In this document: in pieces, positions 50,204-60,490 of the stretch
Numbering within the stretch: the stretch's first letter is position 1
Layout of the letters: the number at the start of each line of letters is the position of its first letter
Notes under the pieces: model-generated
Database searches by the model: none
Told to the model about the DNA's origin: nothing
The model's input: only the letters and a program-made list of their open reading frames with translations
NCBI GenBank assembly: GCA_030704615.1
Contig: CM060733.1
Coordinates: forward strand, 60,078,001 to 60,142,000
Reading direction: 5' to 3'
DNA: 64,000 nt
DNA from: Takakia lepidozioides
Lineage: Eukaryota; Streptophyta; Takakiopsida; Takakiales; Takakiaceae
Program-made: the position numbers and the translations under genes

Positions 50204-52014
50204 TATAGTACACAAAAAGAGAAATTTTAGATGTACTAAGTCCCCTAAAATATGTGCAACCATCTAATGCAAGCCGAGCGCAACCCTGCACCACAAGCCG
50301 GCCACCACACACACGCATCAGAAACATGAATCCTAAACAGCACGATTTTCGCAGAGTTAACACCCTAACAACGATGCATCCCTGGAAAACCTAGTCTGCC
50401 ACAGCGAAACCCTGAGCAACGGAGCAAAAACTTACAGTTGCTAAGATCCAAGGAGCACACCCATCCCCGCGCACAAGTTAGCACCTATCAAGGCACACAC
50501 CACAGCAATGGTAAGCCGTCGGCACGCAGCACACACACTCAGATCCAAAGCATGCGATGCTGCAACAGATCGCAATAAGCTTAGAGCATGTTCATGCAGG
50601 GAAAGCGTTTTCATACACAGGGTTGACCGCGGTGAGGCTGGGCAGGAGCCGCCATAGCTGCTTTCTTCCGCTGCAGGCTTTCTGCCTTCCTTGCCACACA
50701 CTCCCAAACGTAACGGCCAAGCAACGCTCACCTTCCACACCGCCCTTCCTTTGCCACCGCCCTCTTCTGCCCCTCACCGAGATTCGAACCCCGACCGCCC
50801 CCGTCCCCAGCCTAGAGCTGCTCCTACTGGTCAACCATCTCATCCCTGCACTCGATGTTTCCAGAATGAACTCTGTGCGAAAAACGAATGAGAGAATATT
50901 ATATTCTCTTACAAAAGATGCCGGTATATTACTTTATTGATTTTATTATTATTTTTAATAGTTAAAAAGGAGGACAGATGGGAGGATGGGAAGCGCGCCA
51001 CGTGACAAAAGCGTGCCAGCCACGTCAGGCGAGGACAGCTCGCGGCGCCGTGCCGCTGGCTAATATCTATTTTAGCCAGGCTATAGCCAGATCATCCTCT
51101 GGACAGAATTGATCATTCATCCACTAGGAAGAGAAAAGGCAAACAAAAGCAGAGGAAGCCTGAAGGAAGGGAGGCACAGATAGACACAAGAAGTACCTTT
51201 GCAAGGCTGGCCATGCCAGCAACACTACTCCTCCTCGGTGCGGTGCCAGCCTTGTATGTAGAGTCTGTAGCTCGACTTACTCTTGCACAGAGTATTGCAG
51301 ATGGTGGACTAGCAGCCAATTGAGCTCAAGCCTCACATGGGATGGAAATGGAGTCTTCTTGTAAAATGCAAGAATTCACAAAGGTTGCGTTGAACTGTTA
51401 CTTCTCTGGAATGTTGCCATCATCACTTCTTTCTTTTCGTTCAATTAGACAATCTATAGAGAGACATCCCCAGGAAAGTTAGAAATATTGTCTTATACTT
51501 CCACACCACCACCTACAAGATCCCAGACCTGATGCAACTGAGGCTTGCCAACCCTAAGAACGGCTCTCAAGATTGCATCTATAGTGAAGTCAATGAGGTG
51601 CTTGGACAAAAATTATGTGTTCAATTAAGAATTGTGCAACACTATCCATATCCAACTATCTTCTTCTACAATTTAAGTTTTCTTCTCCAAGTTAAATTTG
51701 GTTCCATATTTGGCCAACAATGCTTTAATGCCCACAATGGCTTAGGGAGGTGATCTGGAACTAACACAAAGTTCAAAGAGTTTCTGACATACGAGTAGGA
51801 CAATTGTGATCCATACCTTTTGCATCATCTTCTTCCTCCTCTTCTAATGACACTGACAGCATGGGGGGGGCTGCCACTCTCGTCTTGGTTTGTAAGCCTA
51901 TGGCACTGAGCCTGGCAAAGATGTCAAAAGATGACATCTGCACTGCGGTGCTCCTCGTCCTCCCCTCACTTGCTAGTGTGGGAGAGCTTCCTTGCATGTG
52001 AGAAGACTTCCTAA
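50204..52014. other. SRO upstream region and spacer
   Basis: The first 200-600 bases should hold the SRO leader and promoter. A 68-codon minus-strand frame at 51113-51319 and a second at 51773-51997 have no recognisable content, though the latter lies next to PPR debris and may be its degraded end. Confidence 0.35.
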
Positions 52015-52910
52015 CTACAGAAGAGCTTCTTCCCCCCTTCTTCCTTTGAGAACACAGATAAAGGTTACCTGGTCAGGAGTGACCCTTGCCCCTACCATAT
52101 CTCGAAAGTTATCACACCCATCCTGAGTGTATCTTGAAATCATACCATTCCATAAGACCACATTTCGTCCCGTCATATGGTCAAACACAACATGTGCATA
52201 CTTCATGCTTCGACATTTGGGGTACATGTTGACAAGGGCACTGTCCAAAACTTCTGGCTTGATTCCCGCTTCGCTGATATCAGCATAAACCTCTTTGCTC
52301 TTTTCAAAGACTGCCAGGCTCGCACATGCATTGAGAACGCTAATGAAAGTGACATTGTCTGGCCTCATAAATTTCCAAAGCCTCCCTACCACACCCATGC
52401 TGACCATATATTATGATCATTGCCTTCCACCAGACCACATTTCGTTGAGCCATAGTGTCAAGGAATTGACGTGTATCCTTCAGACTCCCACATTTGGCAA
52501 ACATATTAGGCAGTCTCCATACCGAGGTGCAATTCCAGCCTTCATAATGTCAACATGGATCTCTTCACCCTTTTTCAGGTCTGCTCCACTCGCACATGCA
52601 TTGACAATGCAGATAAACGTGACCCTATTGCGCACCACCCTTTCTAGTAACATCTTCTCATAGTGTCCTTGCCACACCCATGCTTTGCATATCCTGCAAT
52701 CATCATATTCATTTAACCATATCTCCTTCAGGCATATTGTTTAACACTTGGCGAGCATCCACAGTGCTTCCGCACTTTTACATACAGCTTGACAAGGGAG
52801 TTGATTCTGGAATGAATGTAATTTGGATAATTTGAGCGTGTACCTGCTCTCCCTCTGCTAAGTCTTTGATCTTGATGCACTCCTGCTCTGCGGTTTATCA
52901 ACTAAGAGTT
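52015..52910 (-). pseudogene. PPR gene remnant
   Basis: Frames at 52015-52407 and 52480-52677 show PPR motifs: RPDNVTFISVLNACASLA, ALVNMYPKCRSMKYAHVVFD, RNVVLWNGMISRYTQDG and NRVTFICIVNACASGADL. Further upstream on the same strand, GTGCATCAAGAT...GGTACACGC matches the LLKCIK..GKQVH start seen at 27285. Frames change and stops occur, so it is not functional. Confidence 0.72.
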
Positions 52911-52932
52911 TCAAGTCATGTAGGATGGAGGG

Positions 52933-53180
52933 TTGAATAAGGCTATGCGATCTGGAACAGGCACCTCCATCATAACCCCTGCTTTTGAAAGAAGACCAAG
53001 AGGGGAGAGGAAGAAATCCTCTGGCACTCGTGGGGATGTGAGGACATCATGTAAGACAGGACAACTGAAAGACGCACTGCACACTTTTGACCCAGCAAGG
53101 AATTTGGGCAGTCTCCAAGACGTATGTCTGTCTGCTCCAGTCTGTCTCTGGCATACTTCGACTCCTTGCTACACAATTAT
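52933..53180 (+). pseudogene. PPR 5'-region remnant in opposite orientation
   Basis: AGGCACCTCCATCATAACC, then TTTTGAAAGAAGACCAAGAG, then GACATATGTCTGTCTG-like sequence follow the same order as 27085-27265 on the plus strand. It is therefore the 5' part of a related PPR copy. It lies head-to-head with the minus-strand remnant at 52015-52910. Confidence 0.5.
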
Positions 53181-53747
53181 ATGATACCAAAACTACTCAT
53201 ATACCTATATTGAGAATAAAATGCACCAATTCTTCCTCTCTCAGACGGAAACCTTAAATCGTCGCCTAAAGAATACATGTTGTTTTCTCGGCCTGGAGCT
53301 CTGCCGTATACGTTGGCATTAGAACCATCACCAGGTTGTGCTCGACCGTGTATCATTGCAGATAGCTCAGTTTTCATCCAAGGAGGGATCCACCAACCCT
53401 CAATTTAAAGGATCTCCTTTTGGTGCTTATTTCTGGAGTCTGGTGATCTTGGACATTTCTATGACAGCCACCAGAGGGGGGGAGGGGGCTGGTGATCGTA
53501 ACCATGCGACTCGCACTGGCTACCTAACATAACCGGTTTTAGGATCGGTTGAGCCGTTAGATTTTTCTTATCTTTTTTGTCCATTTCCTAAAGTTCTTTG
53601 AGCATCGTCAGATCAATTAACCTTCATTAAATTGACAAGCTAAACAGGTCGTTCTATCTACCTCTTCGACGATTAGCAGTCGAGTTCTGAGATCGGCTAA
53701 GTGAACTAATACCACTGCATGGATTTTTTCAATGAGGGCGCTGAGAG

Positions 53748-54717
53748 ATGGAGAGAACTAGGAAGTCGAGGTTTGTATCTCAATGCATTCCTTCTGAACG
53801 CAACGTTACTCAAAGTGTCGTGTCCATGGCACCTTCTTTTGAGCTCCTCCCCGAACATGAAAATGAGGAAAGTGTCAAACTTATATGAGAGTCGTTAAGA
53901 AAACGCGCTCACGATGTGGAAGACGAGTTTTATGTGTTGGTGACCCTCCAGTGGCTGTAACAAAACGCTTGGAGCAACATTCTTGTGAAGAGTTATATGG
54001 AGGATCTTCGGCTACACTTAGCAATTCTTTATCGCTCTCTCGTGATCATGAAGTTCTTTTGCTCGAGTCTGTAGCACCAGATTTTGGTGCGATGCCACAG
54101 TCGGTTGGTAATAGTTCTTTTGATGTTGGCGATAGACACCTCATCGACAGAGACTTATGTTGTAGATCATGAGCTTGTAGCTAATCATGATGTAGTGTCT
54201 AACACTTGCATGTTGGGGTCTACTAATGTAACAGCGCAGAGTTCCGTTGTTGTTGCACCTATTGAAACCTCTCAGATGGTGATTCATGAGCCCCATGCTA
54301 TTGTTCATGTTTCATCATCAAATGTGATTCCTAATGGTTTCATTCCCTATGAGGAGGAGGAGTCCAATCGTTTGCTGAATTCCAGGGACAATCCTAGCAA
54401 AAAGAACGAGTCGTGGTGTCGCAACAAGTTCAACGATTGGCGGAGTCATTGCAACATGGATATTAGCACAAAGATTGAGGATATACCTCTTAAGGAGCTT
54501 AGCTGTCTCTTATGCAGATTCTTTCTTCAAGTGTGCAAAAAGAATGGTGAAAGATATCTTATTGCATCACTCATGAATATCTATGACACCTGAAGAGGTT
54601 GCTTGACTTTACAGAGACATGTGATCTGAGGAAGCACATCCATGTCCCACGGAGGACAGTTGCGATGGAGATTCAGAGTCCAGTGATGAGGAGTTGGTTG
54701 ATGTGGATGTGTACTAG
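53748..54717 (+). pseudogene. Broken gene resembling DUF3504/Crypton-type proteins
   Basis: Starts MERTRKSRFVSQ at 53748 and continues in changing frames. The longest open piece (54084-54593) ends with a segment around NKFNDWRSHCN, IPLKELSCLLCRFFLQVCKK and NGERYLIASLMNIYD. Its pattern (W-x-x-W, then L-x-x-FF-x-V-x-KK-x-G-x-x-Y-x-x-SL) recalls the DUF3504 domain of Crypton tyrosine recombinases and their domesticated relatives. A further frame ends with the acidic tail SSDEELVDVDVY and a TAG, but has in-frame TGA where Trp would fit. The catalytic Arg/His/Tyr half of a recombinase is not seen. The assignment is tentative; a gag-like or unknown transposon protein is the alternative. Confidence 0.4.
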
Positions 54718-55270
54718 TACCTAGAATGAGGTATGACTTTCCCCCCCAACTGCCTTCCTCTATCTCAAGTATATGAAGGGTGGTATTGGGCAAAATTGAA
54801 TATGTAATCCCGGTTGATTCATGAATAATGTGGGATTCATAAGACTGGCACTAAGGGTTGCCCTTGGGGGTGTCCTTTTTGCAGGGTGTTGGAGGTGTCC
54901 AACTTACATGGCGTGTCTGTCTGGCAACGTGTCATGACATTTATGTCACTATAGACTTTGGAACGGCATGCAAATTTACACATCAGTTCTGCCTTTGGGT
55001 ACATTGTTGACAAAGTGCATGTGCCTTCCAGTTTACATTACATAATTGCCCCAGTGATTTTGTGGGTCTTATATTGGGCAGGCTCGTGTTTATGGACCAT
55101 TGAATACCAATGGAGTGCTTTTAAGCTTGGTCCCTACTTATCATATTTTCATTTTTCCCTAAAAGAATCTGGCAATCCGCATAGATGATGCTCTGGCTGG
55201 TTGAGTGGGTTATTTGCGTAGATGCATTTTATGGTCAGTTTCTCTTATGCCCCAGCTAACACCATGTGAC
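54718..55270. other. Spacer; nothing recognised
   Basis: Open stretches are short. The right end meets the truncated 3' side of the gypsy element. Confidence 0.35.
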
Positions 55271-57438
55271 TCACTTGTATAGTCCCCCATCTATGCTAAA
55301 GTTCGCGGGTGCATTGGTGAGCCCAAAAGGCATCACCAAAAACTCGTATGAACCATACCTTGTCCTGCACGCGGTCTTCTCCTCATCTCCTTCCGCCACT
55401 CGAATTTGATGATAGCCGGAGCGCAGATCGATCCGGCTGAAATACTTCGCTCCTGCCAACCGATCGAAAAGGTCGTCGATCCTTGGCAAAGGGTACCGGT
55501 TTTTGATAGTCACCTTATTCAGAGCCCTGTAGTCGACACACATCCGCAGCGTCCCATCCTTTTTATCTGCAAATAGCACCGGGGCTCCGTAAGGTGACTT
55601 ACTCGGCCGGATGTACCCCTTTGACATTAGATCTTTGAGCTGAGTCTTCAGCTCGACCAACTCTATGTGGCTCAACCGGTAGGGCGCTTTGGCAGGCGGT
55701 TCCGATCCCGGTATCACCTCAATCTTGTGGTCAACTCCTCTTCGCGGTGGCAAGCCGCTTGGCAAATCCTCCGGCATCACATCATGGTATTTCTCCAAAA
55801 TCCCCTTGATCCAATCTGGGCTCGGCTCTCCATCGCCTTCTCCCTTCACTTCTCTAATGTAGAGCAAAAACTGGGGCTCGTGTGCCTCCTCCACGGCCCA
55901 CTCCCTTGCTGATAGAAGGTTTATTCGGCCTCCCACGGGTTTGGGCGTTTCCGAAACTCGTAAGACCTCGCCACCATTCCAACATGGCAGCGTGACTACC
56001 CTCTTGTGGCCATCTATGACCGCTCCGGATTTGCTCAAAAAGGTCATCCCCAAAATGAGATCCACTCCATCGATCTTGCAGACGGTGAAGTTATCACGTC
56101 CCTCCCAACTCCCCAGTTGAAGAGGAACATCGAACGCCAACCTCGTCGCCAATTGCGGTTCTCCTTTGGCAGAACACACCTCAATAGAGGCCCCTACGTC
56201 AGTTGTCGGGAGTCCCAGCTTTTGTGTCGTTGCCGGTGTCATGAAGGAGTGCGACGCTCCTGTGTCCACCAACAATGACACGTTAGTTCCGGATATTATC
56301 CCATCCACGAACAATAAGTGACTCCCTTTACGCAATGCGCCAGTTTCCTGATACAACTCACAAGAATATTTGCCTACCTTGCAAGTCCTGGCGACCACCG
56401 CTTCCACCAAGCGACTGATGGTATCTTCCGACAGTTCTGTGGTCGCCCGAGTCATGTTCAATTGTCGGGGCTTCGTGCACTTCTTGGCCATGTGCCCGGG
56501 CTCCCCACAATTGAAACACACTCCATCAAAGGTTGCCTTCTGTCCGCCATAGGCCGCTCCACCCGCTTTTCCTTTTGAAGCACCGGGTGCCGCCTTGACT
56601 TGTGATGGTCCTCCCTTCGATTTCCACATGCTGTTGTCGCCGCGTAGCCTATCCCACTTCTTTTCCGGTCGGAAGGAGTCACCTTCCTGCCGGGTCTTCT
56701 TGTGGTTCAACTCCGTACGGCCTTGTCTTTCACCCCTAGGGACATCTGAGAAACATTCAGCCCTCTCAATTGCCTCGTTCAAAGTTTTAGGTGGCTTCTC
56801 CTCCAACTTCCGCCTGGCCCATGGGGCCAACCCCGCCACAAAGTTGAAGACCATTTCTGGTTCCGCCATATCCGCGACTTTGAGCAACAGCACATTGAAA
56901 GCCTGGACATATCCCCGAATGTCATCTGTTTGCTTCAAATTCCTCATCTTGTCCCGGGCAAGCCAGGACGCATTGAGGGGCACAAACTGTCTCTTCATAA
57001 ATTCCTTGAACCCATTCCAGTTCAAGGTTTCCGGACTTGGACCTCGGTCGTGAAGGCGTTTCTGCCACCATTGTTGAGCATAGCCCCTCAAATAGGTGGG
57101 AGCCACTTCCACCCGATCCTCGTCACTCAACTTGGCCGCCCGGAAGTACTGCTCTAGCTCCAGGAGCCAGGTGTTGAGTGCCTTCCGATTTCGAACGCCC
57201 TCGAAGGTGCCGGGTTCCTTAGGCTTCACCTTAAACTTTGCCTTAGTGGAAGTGGCATTAGCCGCCTTCAACACGTCTTTAAACGTCCCGCCAAACTGCG
57301 CCAACAACCCTTCCCAAAAGGCTGCCACCAGGATCATCATCTTTTGGGCCGTTTCGCTTTCGCTTCGGCTTGCCCGACCCCATTATGAGGCCAATCCCAA
57401 GGACGATCGCGTACTGAACTCTAAGCTCTGATACCAAG
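55271..57438 (-). mobile_element. Ty3/gypsy retrotransposon, 5' half (gag, protease, partial RT)
   Basis: The 689-codon frame (57340-55271) holds a retrotransposon gag domain ([12 protein letters not shown]), a zinc knuckle [14 protein letters not shown], an aspartic protease ([12 protein letters not shown]) and the N-terminal RT palm ([18 protein letters not shown] to MPFGLTNAP). It stops just after NAPA, so the YxDD active site, RNase H and integrase are missing. The primer-binding site TGGTATCAGAGC (57436-57425), complementary to initiator tRNA-Met, lies upstream. The gag probably started at [12 protein letters not shown] near 57382; a frame change near 57345 separates it from the long frame. 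The element is dead but fairly young, given the long open frame. Confidence 0.88.
57425..57436 (-). promoter_or_regulatory. Retrotransposon primer-binding site (initiator tRNA-Met)
   Basis: TGGTATCAGAGC on the minus strand is the standard plant LTR-retrotransposon primer site. It lies two bases inside the putative LTR boundary GCGACA. Confidence 0.8.
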
Positions 57439-58215
57439 TGTCGCGCACCTCCTTTCGGTAAGCTCCCCTTCACGTCATAGTTACTCGCTTTGATGCGCGC
57501 GCCTGACTCCCAACCTGGCCGCCGGGCCAACTTGGAGCTTCGGCTGCTCACCGGGACATAACGGTCCCCCTTCGCTTCCCACTAAACCCTCCACCTATTT
57601 GGGACTAGTGGAATTCCCTTTGGTAGATGGCAGTCCGGAACAGCTCCCCACTCTTTGGTCGCTTTCCGGCTCGCTCGCTTACTCACTAGTTTTTGGTCAC
57701 CAACGGGCTTGCACCGTTCTCGGGGTTACTACTCCCTATATATACTTCTGTAGCTATCCGCGGGGGTTTCATAACCAGCCATGCCATTTTATGGCGAGCC
57801 ACCACGAAAACCCTCGACTCTCGGTGATGAGTCGCGGTGAGTCTTGGCCCACTCACCACGGCCCCTATGGACCATGATGAGTCCCAAGACTCCCCACAAC
57901 TCCCACCACGAGGTCTCCGCCCCCATGGTGAGTCCTATGCCACCCCCACTAAGTCCCGCTAAGCTACCACCACCCCTTGTGGAGCCACCCCCACCGCAAC
58001 CCGGTGTGCGGGGCTCCACCTAGTGAGCGCCTCCGCCTCCTTCAGTGCCTTGGGCACTCAAGGGTGCTTCAGCCCCCCATACCTATCGCTGCCGATGCCC
58101 CCACCACAGGGGCAGCCCCTCATGTGTCCCGACCCCCTGCCCTCAAGGCAAAGGGCCGCGACATGCACGGTGTGGTGGTTGGGCGGACTGGACATAGCAT
58201 TCCAGTACTGTGCAT
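57439..58215 (-). repeat. Putative 5' LTR of the minus-strand gypsy element
   Basis: GC-rich block that begins TGTCGCG next to the primer site and changes to AT-rich sequence near 58215. The outer boundary is a guess (a TGTGCA at 58208-58213 would suit), since no second LTR is present for comparison. It contains short repeats around CCCACTCACCACGG. Confidence 0.4.
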
Positions 58216-58387
58216 AAGCAGGATAATATGAAATGTATGCAAAGGTTGACATGAGAGATTTATGAAAGAAATACCAGAATAGGATCGACGATCTGTGTTT
58301 GTAAATATGCAAGTTGGAATAAGAAACTGGTCTGGCTGAAAGCAAACCGTGGACATGTACTGCAAAAGAGAGAAGGAATATAGCATT

Positions 58388-59274
58388 TGGTATCAGATCG
58401 ATTCGAGCCTGTTGGACCTGAGGTACATGAGTCAGTTGACTTACGGGAGCGGCAGTTCTCGATTGAGGAGTTTGAGCGTGGAGATGGTCGCAACGGAACA
58501 TCTCAATTTAGAAGCGGTGACTGGATCTTGACTTGCAGATCAGATTGTGGAAGGGCCGATGGCAGATCCAGGTAAAGCCGTTGGTGATCCTCCTGCTAGC
58601 AGTGAAGCAAATTTTATGACACCTTTGATGGTGCAAGTGGCCATAAAAGAAGGCATACAAGCTGCCATGAAGGAATTGGCAGGAGCATGAATTAAAATGT
58701 CTGGAGCATAGTTAGCACATCAGTCAGTACAATCTAGTGCCGTTCTAGATGAGGGTTGCCAAAGACATATGAATGTTGGCCAATCCATCGATGCACAGAG
58801 AGACCCTGCGACGAGGACTAGAAATTTTAGGAGTTCTCGGAGAGTGGACAGAGAAATTAGGAGGATGATGAGGTTGCCAGAATTCCACGGTCGTTCAGTT
58901 ACACCCTGTACAGAGGTCCTTTCAATCCTAGAAACGCTTGAAGAATTTTTCAGCGAGGATTACACTGATGTTGATAAGATTTGGACAACATCTTTATAGA
59001 TGAGAGGTAAGACAAGGAATGGTGGATTAGAATGAAGGGAAACCCAGATATGGTTGTCAATACTTGGGTGCACTTTTGGCGATTGTTCACTGAACAATAT
59101 ATTCCAGAAGATCATGCTCATAAGATGAAATTGGGGTTTAATATGGAACTTGATCAAGGGAGGACGGGCGTTGCAGATTACAAAATCAAGTTTGATGAGC
59201 ATGCCTCTTATTTCTCATCCCTGAAGAAAGAAGATAAGATTGACTTCTTCTTGAAGGGATTGGACAAGTCTTGA
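58388..59274 (+). mobile_element. Ty3/gypsy remnant, primer site and broken gag
   Basis: TGGTATCAGA at 58388-58397 is a tRNA-iMet primer site on the plus strand. A gag frame starts near 58559 (MADPGKAVGDPP) and continues through stops and frame changes to 59274. It includes RRMMRLPEFHGRS, VNTWVHFWRLFTEQYIPE and the FDEHASYFSS segment, which fit a retrotransposon gag domain. Everything downstream is lost. It points away from the minus-strand element, with the two 5' ends facing each other. Confidence 0.72.
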
Positions 59275-59577
59275 CTGCGCTCTCAGATCTCATCAAGCCA
59301 CGAAGGCAGACATTGGTGGTCCTTGTCTTCGACCACGGGTGTCCATCGTTTCGGCGGTCCATCCCTTCAAGTGCGCCAGCGTGGCCTTGGAGTCTCACCG
59401 ACAAAGGCAAGGACGCTAAACCGTGAGCGGTGAGCGGTGAGCTGGAAATCGTGAGCCCATAATATAAATTATATATGATTATGAGCATGGATGGGTCTTC
59501 AAAACATTAAGAAATGGGACGTATTTCCGCGGATTACTGCATAACGACCCGATATCCGAGGAAGCCAAAAAATGACA

Positions 59578-60490
59578 ATATAAGGGTTACTCTCCCTGTT
59601 TTGTAAAAACAAAAATTAAATTAATTAAATTAAAAAAACACTATTGTCTGATATGCGCCGGCGCATATGAGGGCCACTCTCCCCTGTTTTGTAAAATTAA
59701 AAATTAATAAATTATTTAAAAAAAACAAAAAACACTGTTGTCTGATATGCACCGGTGCATATGAGGGCCACTGTCCCATGTTTTGTAAAACAAAATTAAA
59801 AAAATTAAAAACAAAAATAAAAATATGTTTTTTGAAAAAACAAAATACTGTTGTCTGATATGCGCCGGTGCATACGAAATGTGAGGGCAATTATCCCCTG
59901 TTTTGTAAAACAAAAAATTTAAAAATTAATAAAAATTTAAAAATTTAAAAAATTTAAAAAAACATTGTTGTCTGATATGCGCCAGCACATATGAGGGCCA
60001 TTGTCCCGGTTGTGTAAAACAAAAAATCAAAAATAGAATAAAATTATTATTATTATTTTCTTAAACACTATTGTTTGATATGCGCCGGCGAAGGTGCACT
60101 GTCCCCTGTTTTGTAAGACAAAAATTAAAATTAAATAATTAAAATTAAATAATTAAAATTAAAATTAAAAAATTGTTTTAAAAAAAAAACATTGTAGTCT
60201 GATATGCGCCGGCGCATATGAAGGCCGATGTCCCCTAGTTTGTAAAACAAAATTTAAGGAAAAAACAAATATATATATTTTAAAACAGAACACTGTTGTC
60301 TGGTAGGCGCCGGCGCATACGAAATATGAGGGCCACTGTCCCCTGTTTTGTAAAACAAAAATTAAAAACAATTAATTTTTTTGAAAATTTTAATTTAAAA
60401 AAAAAAAAAAAAAAACCATTGTTATCTGGTATGCGCCGGCGCATATGAGGGCCAATGTCCCCAATTTTGTAAAACAAAAAAATAAAAAAA
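59578..60490 (+). repeat. Tandem array of eight palindrome-containing units
   Basis: Each unit reads TTGTCTGATATGCGCCGGCG, CATATGAGGGCCACTGTC, CCCTGTTTTGTAAAAC and then an A-rich spacer of variable length. Units start their palindrome at about 59651, 59745, 59858, 59975, 60078, 60202, 60303 and 60430. A headless partial unit precedes them near 59580. ATATGCGCCGGCGCATAT is an 18-base perfect palindrome in units 1 and 6. Units 3 and 7 share a CGAAATRTG insert. No coding potential: the A/T-rich frames are by-products. Confidence 0.9.

Noticed and set aside
59630-60477. Several Phe-rich minus-strand frames containing repeated APAHIRQQ-like text
   Set aside because: They arise from the tandem array and A-rich spacers; the repeats explain the protein-like regularity.
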